A DNA stretch of 64,000 nt from an uncultured Tenacibaculum sp. (GCF_947495995.1 NZ_CANMAX010000003.1:372001-436000), one strand, 5' to 3'; positions 26,486 to 35,812 are shown, counted from the first letter of the stretch. Made by a program: numbers and translations. Notes: generated by a model not told the origin, from the letters alone.

Positions 26486-27711
26486 TGATTAAAAAATGGT
26501 TCAAAAATATTGGTCCGGGTACACTTGTCGCGGCAGCTTTTATAGGTCCAGGAACAGTTACATTATGTAGTATTGCGGGAGCAAACTTTGGTTTTAGTCT
26601 TTTATGGGCTATGTTAATTTCTATTTTAGCAACCATTTTTTTGCAAGAAATGGCAGCTCGTTTAGGAATTGTAACACAAAAAGGATTGTCTGAAGTTATT
26701 AGAAATGAAATTCAAAATCCGTTACTAAAAAAGATTATGATCATTTTAATTTTAGTGGCGATTGTAATTGGAAATTCATTATACGAAGCCGGAAATATAA
26801 GTGGAGGAGTTTTAGGACTTGAAACAATAATCGGGAAATGGGAATTCTCTTCAGGTTCGTTTAATGTAAACTTCATTAGTATTACCATAGGAATAATTGC
26901 TTTCTTTTTATTGTACATCGGGAACTACAAATTTTTAGAAAGAGCTTTAGTAAGTCTAGTAATCTTAATGAGTATTTCTTTTGTAACTACGGCTATTATT
27001 ACAAAACCTAATTTACTAGATATTTTCAAAGGATTATTTGCATTTAAAGTACCAGAAAATGGATTGTTAACTGTTATTGGTTTAATAGGAACCACAGTTG
27101 TTCCGTATAATATTTTCTTACATGCTTCTTTAGTGAAAGAAAGATGGAATAAAAAAGAAGACTTATCTGCAGCAAAAAAAGATACTATAGTGTCAATTTT
27201 TTTAGGCGGATTAGTTTCAATAGCAATTATTATTTCTGCAGCAGCTGTACAATCAAGTACAATAACTAACGCATCAGATTTAGCTCAAGGCTTAGAACCT
27301 TTATACGGAAGTTTAGCAAAGTATTTCTTAGCAATAGGTTTATTTGCAGCTGGTATAACTTCAGCAATTACGGCTCCTTTAGCAGCAGCTTATGTAACTA
27401 AAGGATGTTTAGGTTGGAATGTAGATTTAAAATCGAAACAATTTAGAAGTGTTTGGATTTTTATTCTTGTGCTTGGAATTTTGTTTTCATCATTAGGAGT
27501 AAAGCCAATTCAAATTATAAAAGTTGCGCAAGTTGCAAACGGATTATTATTACCATTAATTGCAGGAATTCTACTTTGGGTAATGAACAAAGAAACTATT
27601 TTAGGAAGATTCAAAAACACCAAGTTTCAGAATTTTATTGGATTGTGTATAGTAACGTTTACCATTTTCTTAGGATTAAAAAGTATTTTGAAAGTATTCC
27701 ATGTATTTTAA
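26485..27711 (+). CDS. NRAMP-family transporter (YcsG-like), non-canonical substrate
   Basis: Inner-membrane LeuT-fold transporter of about 408 residues with eleven predicted helices. ATG 26485 (MIKKWFK) is preferred to 26473 because the family begins there; it overlaps the DUF2891 stop by 8 nt. In metal-transporting NRAMPs helix 1 carries DPGN and helix 6 MPH. Here helix 1 reads GPGT (residues 21-24) and helix 6 VPYN (206-209), so all the main metal ligands are replaced. It overlaps pxpA by 11 nt. The homologous YcsG in Bacillus sits in the same 5-oxoprolinase cluster, so 5-oxoproline or a related organic substrate is a reasonable guess. Confidence 0.88.
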   Translation: MIKKWFKNIGPGTLVAAAFIGPGTVTLCSIAGANFGFSLLWAMLISILATIFLQEMAARLGIVTQKGLSEVIRNEIQNPLLKKIMIILILVAIVIGNSLYEAGNISGGVLGLETIIGKWEFSSGSFNVNFISITIGIIAFFLLYIGNYKFLERALVSLVILMSISFVTTAIITKPNLLDIFKGLFAFKVPENGLLTVIGLIGTTVVPYNIFLHASLVKERWNKKEDLSAAKKDTIVSIFLGGLVSIAIIISAAAVQSSTITNASDLAQGLEPLYGSLAKYFLAIGLFAAGITSAITAPLAAAYVTKGCLGWNVDLKSKQFRSVWIFILVLGILFSSLGVKPIQIIKVAQVANGLLLPLIAGILLWVMNKETILGRFKNTKFQNFIGLCIVTFTIFLGLKSILKVFHVF

Positions 27712-28432
27712 AAATGTAGATATCAATTCTGATGTAGGTGAAGGTGTAAATAACGAAGCGATTTTAATGCCTTTAATTTCTTCATGTAATATTGCATGTA
27801 ATGCACATGCTGGAAGTGTAGAAATTATAGATAAGGTTATTGATTTAGCAGTACAGCATAATGTGAAAATTGGAGCACATCCATCGTTTCCTGATCGAGA
27901 AAATTTTGGTAGAAAAGTTATCGAAATTTCAAATGAAGAATTAGAGCAAAGCCTGAAAGATCAAATCCAATTATTAATTGATAGATCAACAAATCAAAAT
28001 GCTAAAATTCATCATGTAAAACCTCACGGAGCTTTATATAATATAGCTGCTATAGATAAAAACTACGCAACTATAGTTTTAAATGCTATTGAAGAAACAA
28101 TCACTGATGCGTATTTATATGCACCATACAATTCAGTAATTGAAACTTTAGCAAGAGAGAGAAATATCAAAGTGAAATTTGAAGCGTTTGTAGATAGAAC
28201 TTACAATAATGATTTATCGTTGGTATCTAGAAGTTCGCCAAAGGCTCTAATTACAGATAAAGAAGAAGCTTGGCAACAACTTAAAGAAATGGTACAACAT
28301 CAAAAAGTAAAGACACTTCATAATAATATTATCACTATTGAAGCCGATACTTTTTGTGTACATGGAGACAATGCACATGCTATTGATATGTTGAAATATA
28401 TTAATCTAAAACTTAATGAGTTTAACAAGTGA
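27701..28432 (+). CDS. pxpA: 5-oxoprolinase subunit PxpA (LamB/YcsF family)
   Basis: Subunit A of the ATP-dependent prokaryotic 5-oxoprolinase, which opens 5-oxo-L-proline to glutamate and thereby removes a spontaneous damage product of glutamine. The family start VDINSDVGEG, the SCNIACNAHAG block, KIGAHPSFPDRENFGR and HHVKPHGALYN are all present. The length of 243 residues is normal. It overlaps the transporter gene upstream by 11 nt and pxpB downstream by 17 nt. Confidence 0.95.
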   Translation: MYFKNVDINSDVGEGVNNEAILMPLISSCNIACNAHAGSVEIIDKVIDLAVQHNVKIGAHPSFPDRENFGRKVIEISNEELEQSLKDQIQLLIDRSTNQNAKIHHVKPHGALYNIAAIDKNYATIVLNAIEETITDAYLYAPYNSVIETLARERNIKVKFEAFVDRTYNNDLSLVSRSSPKALITDKEEAWQQLKEMVQHQKVKTLHNNIITIEADTFCVHGDNAHAIDMLKYINLKLNEFNK

Positions 28433-29150
28433 TTTAAGTTATAAACGCTACGGAGAAAACAGTATTCTAATTAATTGGAATATGGAAGTTTCGCCTTCTT
28501 TGGTTGATAAAATCGTAAGTTTTAAAAATCAAATTCTTCAAGAACAACAAAAACGAGTTCAAGATTTTATTGTCGGTTATAATTCGTTACTAATTGTTTT
28601 CAAAGAACATGATTTAAAATTTTCTGAAGAGGTTTCCTACTTAAATACATTATATTCTAAACTAGAAGTAAAACTAAAGTCAAAATATATTTGGGAAATT
28701 CCCGTATGTTACGACGAGGTTTTTGGTTTTGATCTAGAACAATTGTCTAAACAATTACATATTTCTTCAGAAGATTTGATAAAGCTACATAAGAAACAAT
28801 TGTATACTGTTCATTTTATTGGTTTTTTACCTGGCTTTTTATACTTAGGAGGTTTAGATAAACAATTACACGCACAGCGAAAATCTACACCGCTTTTAAA
28901 AGTTCCTAAAGGAGCTGTTGCAATAGGAGGAGAACAAACAGGAATTTATCCAAATGAAAGTGCTGGAGGTTGGCATATCATAGGAAGAACACCAATTAAT
29001 TTCTTTAATGTAAATCAAGATATTCCTTGTTTTGCTAAAGCAGGAGATAAAATTCAGTTTAAAGAAATTAATCAAGATGAGTTTACTGTTGTAGAAAGAA
29101 AAGTAGCAGAAGGGAGCTATGTTTTACAAAAAACAGAAATGCATGATTAA
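28416..29150 (+). CDS. pxpB: 5-oxoprolinase subunit PxpB (KipI-like)
   Basis: Subunit B of 5-oxoprolinase, homologous to Bacillus KipI. The C-terminal domain has the characteristic HFIGFLPGFLYLGGLD, RKSTPLLKVPKGAVAIGGEQTGIYP and GGWHIIGRTP blocks. The length of 244 residues is normal. It overlaps both neighbours (pxpA by 17 nt, pxpC by 8 nt), so the three subunits are probably made in a fixed ratio. KipI was first described as a kinase inhibitor in sporulation; the enzyme role is the one that fits here. Confidence 0.95.
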   Translation: MSLTSDLSYKRYGENSILINWNMEVSPSLVDKIVSFKNQILQEQQKRVQDFIVGYNSLLIVFKEHDLKFSEEVSYLNTLYSKLEVKLKSKYIWEIPVCYDEVFGFDLEQLSKQLHISSEDLIKLHKKQLYTVHFIGFLPGFLYLGGLDKQLHAQRKSTPLLKVPKGAVAIGGEQTGIYPNESAGGWHIIGRTPINFFNVNQDIPCFAKAGDKIQFKEINQDEFTVVERKVAEGSYVLQKTEMHD

Positions 29151-29985
29151 GGTTTTACATTCAGGTTTTTTTACTACAATTCAAGATAGAGGTCGGTTTG
29201 GTTATGCACATTATGGAGTTCCAGTTTCTGGAGCAATGGATTTGTATGCTCATGAATTGGCTAATGCAATTTTAGATAATAAAAATAATGAAGCTACTGT
29301 TGAAATTACTTTTGGTGGAGCGAAGTTTGAGTTTTTAGAAGATTGTACAATTTGTGTTACTGGAGCTGATTATGAAGCTAAAATAAATGGAATAACCTTG
29401 GTTCTAAATAAAATGTTGTCAGCAAAAAAAGGAGATGTATTGACTTTTGGTAAACGAAAATTCGGAGTTAGAACTTATTTAGGAATCAAAGGAGGAATAG
29501 AAGTAAAAGAAGTACTACAAAGTAAGAGTTTTTACAAAGGAATTACAGAACAACAAGTCTTAAATAAAGGAGAGGTATTAACTACAAACAAGCAGAAGAA
29601 TTCAATAAGCAATACCAATACTAAAATTAGTGTAGATGTTAATCGTTTTATTACACCAGAAATAGAATGTTTACCAGGACCAGAGTTTGGTAGTTTATCC
29701 AAAAATCAGAAGAAACAGTTACAAGACAATATCTTCACTATTTCAGGAAATAATAGCAGAATGGGATATTTTCTTGAAGAAACCATAGAGAATTCTCTTC
29801 CATCAATGTTGTCATCTGGTGTTTTACCAGGAACGATTCAATTGACACCTTCAGGTAAACTAATTATTCTAATGCGAGATTGCCAAGTAACAGGTGGTTA
29901 TCCAAGAATTTTACAATTAACATCAGCATCAGTAAGTAAACTGGCACAAAAGACGACAAACGATACAATCAGCTTTGTTTTATAA
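29143..29985 (+). CDS. pxpC: 5-oxoprolinase subunit PxpC (KipA-like)
   Basis: Subunit C of 5-oxoprolinase, of the biotin-dependent-carboxyltransferase-like KipA family. The conserved opening IKVLHSGFFTTIQDRGRFGYAHYGVPVSGAMD, the GPEFG and SNRMGYFLE-like (NNSRMGYFLEE) blocks and the final DCQVTGGYPRI are present. ATG 29143 is chosen because conservation begins there; ATG 29119 would add eight residues inside pxpB. The length of 280 residues is slightly short for the family. It is the last gene of the overlapping pxp run. Confidence 0.94.
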   Translation: MIKVLHSGFFTTIQDRGRFGYAHYGVPVSGAMDLYAHELANAILDNKNNEATVEITFGGAKFEFLEDCTICVTGADYEAKINGITLVLNKMLSAKKGDVLTFGKRKFGVRTYLGIKGGIEVKEVLQSKSFYKGITEQQVLNKGEVLTTNKQKNSISNTNTKISVDVNRFITPEIECLPGPEFGSLSKNQKKQLQDNIFTISGNNSRMGYFLEETIENSLPSMLSSGVLPGTIQLTPSGKLIILMRDCQVTGGYPRILQLTSASVSKLAQKTTNDTISFVL

Positions 29986-29986
29986 G

Positions 29987-29997
29987 TTGTATATTTA
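29987..29997 (+). promoter_or_regulatory. Shared upstream box of GG-peptide gene
   Basis: TTGTATATTTA, 21 nt between its end and the ATG at 30019. The identical 11-mer occurs at 59330-59340 upstream of another GG-leader peptide gene. It contains a TATATTTA that could act as a -7 element. It overlaps the end of nothing but the 33-nt gap after pxpC. Confidence 0.35.
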
Positions 29998-30018
29998 GAA
30001 TCTAAAAAATAAATTATT

Positions 30019-30258
30019 ATGAGAAAATCAATTTTAGCATTAGGTAAGGTACTTAATGCAAAAGAACAAAAAGAAATCAAGGGAGGCGATGAAGTAAAAT
30101 TAAAAGGCCCGCCGTTAACTGGTTGTGATCCTAAAGACTGTGGAGGTAGACCTTGTAGTTATAATGAAAATGGAGATATTATTTGTTCTGTTGTAGATCA
30201 AGTAGCTTATGTTTACCAAGGAGGTAAATTAACCAGTATTCATCCTTCATATAAATAG
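30019..30258 (+). CDS. GG-leader peptide, four cysteines
   Basis: A 79-residue peptide precursor. The N-terminus MRKSILALGKVLNAKEQKEIKGG ends in a double glycine (residues 22-23) after an amphipathic Leu/Glu/Lys helix, the leader type cleaved by C39-peptidase transporters. The core begins DEVKLKGPP and has cysteines at 36, 41, 46 and 56. No modification enzyme or exporter is adjacent. It is followed by its own bidirectional terminator and preceded by a box shared with another GG-peptide gene. It could be a secreted peptide, bacteriocin-like factor or signal; the function is not known. Confidence 0.78.
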   Translation: MRKSILALGKVLNAKEQKEIKGGDEVKLKGPPLTGCDPKDCGGRPCSYNENGDIICSVVDQVAYVYQGGKLTSIHPSYK

Positions 30259-30280
30259 AAATTGTCATTAAACACAGCAT

Positions 30281-30313
30281 AAAAAAAGCTTCCAGAAATG
30301 GAAGCTTTTTTAT
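30281..30313. terminator. Bidirectional intrinsic terminator
   Basis: Arms AAAAAGCTTCC and GGAAGCTTTTT around AGAAAT, with A- and T-runs on the two sides. It serves the GG-peptide gene (+) and the TlpA-like gene (-). Confidence 0.9.
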
Positions 30314-30321
30314 TTAACTAT

Positions 30322-31326
30322 TTAAACGCCATTTTCAGCAAACATTGCTTTCAAGGCAGGATCAGATGGTCTAGGAGCATCTGCACTTATAATATTTCCA
30401 TCAGGATCAATAAAAATGAAACGAGGAATATCTTGTATGTTATAAGCTTTAGTAAAACTTAAGTCTTCATTAGCAAATAATTGAATACCACCAAGGTTTT
30501 TCTCATCTACCATATCATTCCAAGTAAAATAATCGTCTCTTTTATCAATAGATATACTTATAAACTCAATGTTTTTACCCTTATATTCTTCTTCAAGTTT
30601 TTGTAAATAAGGAATTTGAGCTAAACAAGGAGGACACCAAGTTGCCCAAACATCAATAAATACATATTTACCTTTAAAATCATCTAAAGAATAAGGAGTT
30701 CTATCCGGAGTCTCATATTTTGAAAACTTTGGTGCAGGTTTACCCTTAGCTAAAACTGTTTTAAAATATATTTTATCACCATGAATTCTAGTAACCTGCT
30801 CTTCTAGATTATCTATACTCTTAGTTTGAATAGAAACAAAAGCTGTATCTAAAATTTTATTAGACAATCTAGATCTAAAACCAGAAACATAAGCGCCAAG
30901 CTTCGTGTCAAATTCAGCTTTAGGTAACTCGATCAGTTCTTTTATTCCAGCATTAAATTCAATTTGATTTATAGCAGTAGTTGCGATAAAATTACTTTCC
31001 GCAGCTCCTTTACCAGCAAATAAAATTGTTTTTCTAGGATCAGCAGCATTAATAGTCATTACTATTTCGTCTCCATTTCTTAAATAAGTAGTCGCATAAT
31101 TTTTTCCATCAAATAAAGAGAAAAAACCGTTATCAACTTTTAAAGTATCTTTAAAAGTACCATCTTCATTTATTTTTATTGTTTTTGAGTATGCCTTTTG
31201 TGGATTAGCAACAACTAAAGAATCAGAATTCTTGTTTTCTATTTTTCCAGAAAAAGTAACAAAATCGTTGTTTTTACAAGAGAAAAAGAATGCCGTTGCA
31301 CAAAATAGATAAAAAACTTTTTTCAT
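30322..31326 (-). CDS. TlpA-like thioredoxin-fold lipoprotein
   Basis: A 334-residue lipoprotein (signal ending FFSC, Cys17) with an N-terminal beta-rich domain of the DUF4369 kind (about 20-120), a helical linker and a C-terminal TlpA/ResA-type thioredoxin domain from about residue 195. The redox motif is WATWCPPC in VFIDVWATWCPPCLAQIPYL, with a cis-proline in DIPRFIFIDPDGNII. It probably reduces or exchanges disulfides on exported proteins in the periplasm. It is convergent with the GG-peptide gene and divergent from dnaE. Confidence 0.9.
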   Translation of the reverse strand: MKKVFYLFCATAFFFSCKNNDFVTFSGKIENKNSDSLVVANPQKAYSKTIKINEDGTFKDTLKVDNGFFSLFDGKNYATTYLRNGDEIVMTINAADPRKTILFAGKGAAESNFIATTAINQIEFNAGIKELIELPKAEFDTKLGAYVSGFRSRLSNKILDTAFVSIQTKSIDNLEEQVTRIHGDKIYFKTVLAKGKPAPKFSKYETPDRTPYSLDDFKGKYVFIDVWATWCPPCLAQIPYLQKLEEEYKGKNIEFISISIDKRDDYFTWNDMVDEKNLGGIQLFANEDLSFTKAYNIQDIPRFIFIDPDGNIISADAPRPSDPALKAMFAENGV

Positions 31327-31477
31327 GTTTGTGGGCTATAAGTATTTATGGATAAGTAAAAATAAGAGAAAAACTCGAATAACAACTTTTCTTAACAATA
31401 ATAGTGAATAAAAATAAAAACCTATTGCTAAAATAAATCGTAAATTTACACTCTAAAAATCACATCAATTTTACGGA

Positions 31478-34400
31478 ATGTATTTAATCTTTGATACAGA
31501 AACAACTGGTTTACCTAAGAGTTGGAATGCACCAATTACAGATACTGATAACTGGCCTAGAGCAATACAAATTGCTTGGCAGTTGCATGATGAAATGGGA
31601 AGACTAATCGAGCATAACGATTTCTTAATTAAAGCTGATGGATTTAACATTCCGTTTGATGCCGAACGTATACATGGTATTTCGACAGAGTTAGCCAATG
31701 AACAAGGAATTGGTCTTGCTGAAGGATTAGATCTATTTAATGAAGCGTTAAAAAAGACAAAGTTTGTTGTTGGTCAGAATGTAGGATTCGATGTAAATAT
31801 TATGGGATGTGAATTCCATCGATTAGGTGTTGAAAATAATTTAACTGAATTACCTGTTTTAGATACCTGTACCGAGTTAACAGCTTCAATGTGTCAAATC
31901 CCCGGAGGTAGAGGAGGTAAATTTAAACTACCAACCTTAACAGAGTTACATCAACATTTATTTGGTGTCGGATTTAACGAAGCGCATAATGCAACGGCCG
32001 ATGTTGAGGCAACAACACGTTGTTTCTTAGAGTTATTACGTTTAAAACATTATCCACTTGAAGTATTAGATGTTCCAAAAGATTACTACGCAAAGTATTC
32101 TGAAACAAATCCAATGCCGATTCAGCTTATTGGTTTAAAGCATTTAAACCTAAAGGCAGAAAGTGATAAGATTAGAAAGCGTTTAGCTGCTGAATTTGAT
32201 CAAGGAAATGCACAGTCAACTTCAGAAGGTTTAGCGCAATTAGAAGGAGTTCAATTTGCACATTTACATAATCACTCTCAATTCTCGGTATTACAATCTA
32301 CCATTCAAATTAATGGATTAGTTGCTGCGGCTGCAAAAGATAACATGAGTGCAGTTGCTTTAACAGATACAGGAAATATGATGGCGGCATTCCATTTTAC
32401 GTCTGCAGTTGCCAATCATAATAAATCTGCTGAAACACCTTTAAAACCTATCGTGGGTTGTGAGTTCTTTATTTGTGAAGATCATAAAGACAAAACCAGA
32501 AAAGATAATGGTTATCAGGTTGTTTTATTAGCGAAAAATAAACGAGGGTATCATAACTTAGCTAAAATGTCGTCAACGGCTTTCGTAGATGGATTTTATT
32601 ATGTGCCTAGAATTGATAAAGAGATTGTAAAACAATACAAAGAAGATGTTATTGTTTTGACAGGAAACTTATATGGTGAAGTTCCTAATAAGATTTTAAA
32701 TGTTGGTGAAAAGCAAGCTGAAGAAGCTTTGTTATGGTGGAAAGAAGAGTTTGGAGATGATCTCTACATAGAGTTAATGCGACACGGACAAGAAGATGAA
32801 GATGCCGTGAACAGAACATTATTGGAGTTTGCTAAAAAACACGAGGTTAAACTTGTAGCGACCAATAACACCTATTATTTAGGAAAAGAAGAAGCGAATG
32901 CACACGATATTTTATTGTGTGTAAAAGACGGAGAGAAACAAGCAACTCCAAAAGGTAGAGGTAGAGGTTATCGTTATGGTTTACCTAACGATGAGTACTA
33001 TTTCAAATCTACTGAAGAAATGAAAAAACTTTTTGCTGATATTCCTGAAGCAATTAGTAACATTCAAGAAATTGTAGACAAAGTAGAAGCGTTCACCTTA
33101 GCACGTGATGTATTATTACCAGCCTTCGAAATTGGTGAAGAATTTCAAGATGCACAAGATGAAGTCGATGGTGGTAAACGAGGAGAGAATAATTATCTAC
33201 GTCATTTAACTTATGAAGGAGCTAAAATCCGTTATGGTGAACTTACAGAAAAGATTACAGAGCGATTAGATTTTGAGTTAGATGTAATTGCAAAAACAGG
33301 ATATCCGGGATATTTCTTAATTGTAGAAGATTTTATTCGCGCAGCACGTGAAATGGGTGTTTCCGTAGGACCAGGTCGTGGATCGGCTGCAGGTTCCGTA
33401 GTGGCATATTGTTTATGGATTACCAATATCGATCCGATTAAGTACGATTTACTTTTTGAGCGTTTCTTAAATCCTGAACGTGTATCCATGCCCGATATCG
33501 ATATTGACTTTGATGATGAAGGTCGTGGTCGTGTAATGGATTATGTAATCGAAAAATATGGAGCCAATCAGGTAGCACAAATTATTACTTATGGTACCAT
33601 GGCAGCGAAATCTTCGTTACGTGATACAGCCAGAGTATTAGATTTACCATTATTTGAAGCGGATAGAATTGCAAAACTTGTTCCTGGAATTAAGCTGAAA
33701 AACATTTTCGGTGAAGATGAAAAGAGTAAAGGAAAAGTAGCTGGTTTACGTGCAGAAGAAAAAGATAATGTAAATGAATTAAGATCTATAGCACAAGGAT
33801 CAGGATTAGAAGCCAATACAATTAATCAAGCCGTTGTATTAGAAGGTTCGGTCCGTAATACAGGTATTCACGCCTGTGGGGTAATTATTACTCCAGATGA
33901 TATTACGAAATTCGTTCCGGTATCTTTAGCTAAAGATTCTGATATGTACGTAACACAGTTCGATAACTCGGTTGTGGAAAGTGCAGGATTACTAAAAATG
34001 GATTTCTTAGGGTTAAAAACATTAACCCTAATTAAAGATACAGTTAAGATTGTAAAAGCACGTCATGGAGTAGAACTCGATCCCGAGAATTTCCCTATTG
34101 ATGACGAAGAAACATATGCATTATTCCAAAGAGGAGAAACCGTTGGTATTTTCCAGTACGAATCTCCTGGGATGCAAAAATACATGCGTGAATTAAAACC
34201 TACAGTATTTGCCGATCTTATTGCCATGAACGCATTATATCGTCCGGGTCCATTAGAATATATCCCTTCTTTTATCCGAAGAAAACATGGAGACGAAGAA
34301 ATCGAATATGATCTTCCTGCGATGGAAGAATATTTAGCAGAGACTTACGGAATTACGGTATATCAGGAGCAAGTAATGCTACTGTCTCAAAAACTAGCAG

Positions 34401-35812
34401 ACTTTACCAAAGGTGAGGCCGATGTACTTCGTAAGGCTATGGGTAAAAAGCAGGCGGCAGTTCTAGCAAAAATGAAACCGAAATTTGTAGATCAGGCAAA
34501 AGCAAATGGACATGATGAAAAAGCTTTAGAGAAGATTTGGAAAGACTGGGAAGCATTTGCATCGTATGCCTTCAACAAATCGCACTCTACATGTTATGCT
34601 TGGATTGCCTATCAAACTGCATACTTAAAAGCACATTATCCGGCAGAATATATGGCAGCGGTACTTTCCAACAACATGAATGATATTAAAACAGTATCGT
34701 TCTTTATGGAAGAGTGTAAGCGTATGGGATTAGAAGTATTAGGTCCAGATGTAAATGAATCGTATTCTAAGTTCTCCGTAAATAATCAAGGAGCAGTTCG
34801 TTTTGGTATGGCTGCTATTAAAGGAGTAGGAGCTTCTGCGGTAAAAGCAATTATCGATGAACGAAAAGAAAATGGAAATTATAATTCAATCTTCGATGTT
34901 GCGAAGCGTGTAGATTTACGTGTAGCGAATAAAAAAGCATTCGAAGGATTGGTGTTAGCTGGTGGGTTTGATTCCTTTACTAATGCACACAGAGCGCAAT
35001 ATTATGTTAGAGATGAAAAGGAACAAACGTTTTTAGAAAAAGCGATTCGTTTTGGAAATAAATATCAAGAAAATCAGAATTCTTCTCAGGTATCTTTATT
35101 CGGAGAAGCAAGTGAAGTAGATTTACCAGAGCCAATTATTCCTGAGTGCGATACTTGGGGAACAATGGAATTGCTTGCTAAAGAAAAAGAAGTTGTAGGA
35201 ATGTATATTTCTGCACATCCATTAGATGATTTTAAAAACGAATTAAAGTTCTGTAATGGTAATGTGAGTTATTTTAAAGATTTAGCGAAATATGAAGGTA
35301 TGGCGATAACCTTTGCAGGAATTCTTACAGATGTTCAACACCGTGTTTCTAAAGCAGGAAAAGGATGGGCTTCATTTATTGTTGAAGATTATAACGATAG
35401 TTTTGAGTTTCGAATCTTTGGAGAAGAATATCTACGTTTCAAACACTTTTTAGTGCCAAATTCATTCTTATATGTAAAGACGATGGTAAAGCCAGGTTGG
35501 GTGAATAAAGAAGGAGTAAAAGGTGATCCTAGAGTCGGATTTACAGAATTTTTACTCTTACACGATATCATGGAAAAGATGTGCAAGAAATTAACCATAA
35601 AGCTCGCACTAAAAGATGTTAAAGAAGATTTTATAAAAGATTTCCAACATCTTTGTGTATTAAATTCTGGTTCACATTCGTTACGTTTTGTGATTTACGA
35701 TGTAGAAGAAAAATTAGAAATAGATATACCTAGTAGAACTACGAAGATTAATATCACTAGCGAGTTTTTAGCAAAGCTAGATGAAGAGCATATCAATTAT
35801 AAGTTGAATTAA
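31478..35812 (+). CDS. dnaE: DNA polymerase III alpha subunit with fused exonuclease
   Basis: Replicative C-family polymerase of 1444 residues. It begins with a DnaQ-type 3'-5' exonuclease domain (FDTETTG, residues 5-11; HNATADVEAT near 169-178), so proofreading is carried on the same chain. The PHP domain starts at HLHNHSQFSVLQ near 264. The polymerase active-site aspartates lie in PDIDIDFDDEGR near 671, and GEADVLRKAMGKK near 977 binds nucleotide. Helix-hairpin-helix and OB-fold segments follow. The ATG is preceded by no clear Shine-Dalgarno sequence. The stop directly abuts the next ATG. Confidence 0.96.
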   Translation: MYLIFDTETTGLPKSWNAPITDTDNWPRAIQIAWQLHDEMGRLIEHNDFLIKADGFNIPFDAERIHGISTELANEQGIGLAEGLDLFNEALKKTKFVVGQNVGFDVNIMGCEFHRLGVENNLTELPVLDTCTELTASMCQIPGGRGGKFKLPTLTELHQHLFGVGFNEAHNATADVEATTRCFLELLRLKHYPLEVLDVPKDYYAKYSETNPMPIQLIGLKHLNLKAESDKIRKRLAAEFDQGNAQSTSEGLAQLEGVQFAHLHNHSQFSVLQSTIQINGLVAAAAKDNMSAVALTDTGNMMAAFHFTSAVANHNKSAETPLKPIVGCEFFICEDHKDKTRKDNGYQVVLLAKNKRGYHNLAKMSSTAFVDGFYYVPRIDKEIVKQYKEDVIVLTGNLYGEVPNKILNVGEKQAEEALLWWKEEFGDDLYIELMRHGQEDEDAVNRTLLEFAKKHEVKLVATNNTYYLGKEEANAHDILLCVKDGEKQATPKGRGRGYRYGLPNDEYYFKSTEEMKKLFADIPEAISNIQEIVDKVEAFTLARDVLLPAFEIGEEFQDAQDEVDGGKRGENNYLRHLTYEGAKIRYGELTEKITERLDFELDVIAKTGYPGYFLIVEDFIRAAREMGVSVGPGRGSAAGSVVAYCLWITNIDPIKYDLLFERFLNPERVSMPDIDIDFDDEGRGRVMDYVIEKYGANQVAQIITYGTMAAKSSLRDTARVLDLPLFEADRIAKLVPGIKLKNIFGEDEKSKGKVAGLRAEEKDNVNELRSIAQGSGLEANTINQAVVLEGSVRNTGIHACGVIITPDDITKFVPVSLAKDSDMYVTQFDNSVVESAGLLKMDFLGLKTLTLIKDTVKIVKARHGVELDPENFPIDDEETYALFQRGETVGIFQYESPGMQKYMRELKPTVFADLIAMNALYRPGPLEYIPSFIRRKHGDEEIEYDLPAMEEYLAETYGITVYQEQVMLLSQKLADFTKGEADVLRKAMGKKQAAVLAKMKPKFVDQAKANGHDEKALEKIWKDWEAFASYAFNKSHSTCYAWIAYQTAYLKAHYPAEYMAAVLSNNMNDIKTVSFFMEECKRMGLEVLGPDVNESYSKFSVNNQGAVRFGMAAIKGVGASAVKAIIDERKENGNYNSIFDVAKRVDLRVANKKAFEGLVLAGGFDSFTNAHRAQYYVRDEKEQTFLEKAIRFGNKYQENQNSSQVSLFGEASEVDLPEPIIPECDTWGTMELLAKEKEVVGMYISAHPLDDFKNELKFCNGNVSYFKDLAKYEGMAITFAGILTDVQHRVSKAGKGWASFIVEDYNDSFEFRIFGEEYLRFKHFLVPNSFLYVKTMVKPGWVNKEGVKGDPRVGFTEFLLLHDIMEKMCKKLTIKLALKDVKEDFIKDFQHLCVLNSGSHSLRFVIYDVEEKLEIDIPSRTTKINITSEFLAKLDEEHINYKLN

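Noticed and set aside
27453..27719. 88-codon plus-strand frame in another phase
   Set aside because: It overlaps the end of the NRAMP-like gene and the start of pxpA in a different frame, both of which are convincing.
33232..33816. Two minus-strand frames of 85 and 75 codons
   Set aside because: Both lie inside the polymerase core of dnaE and have no features of real proteins.
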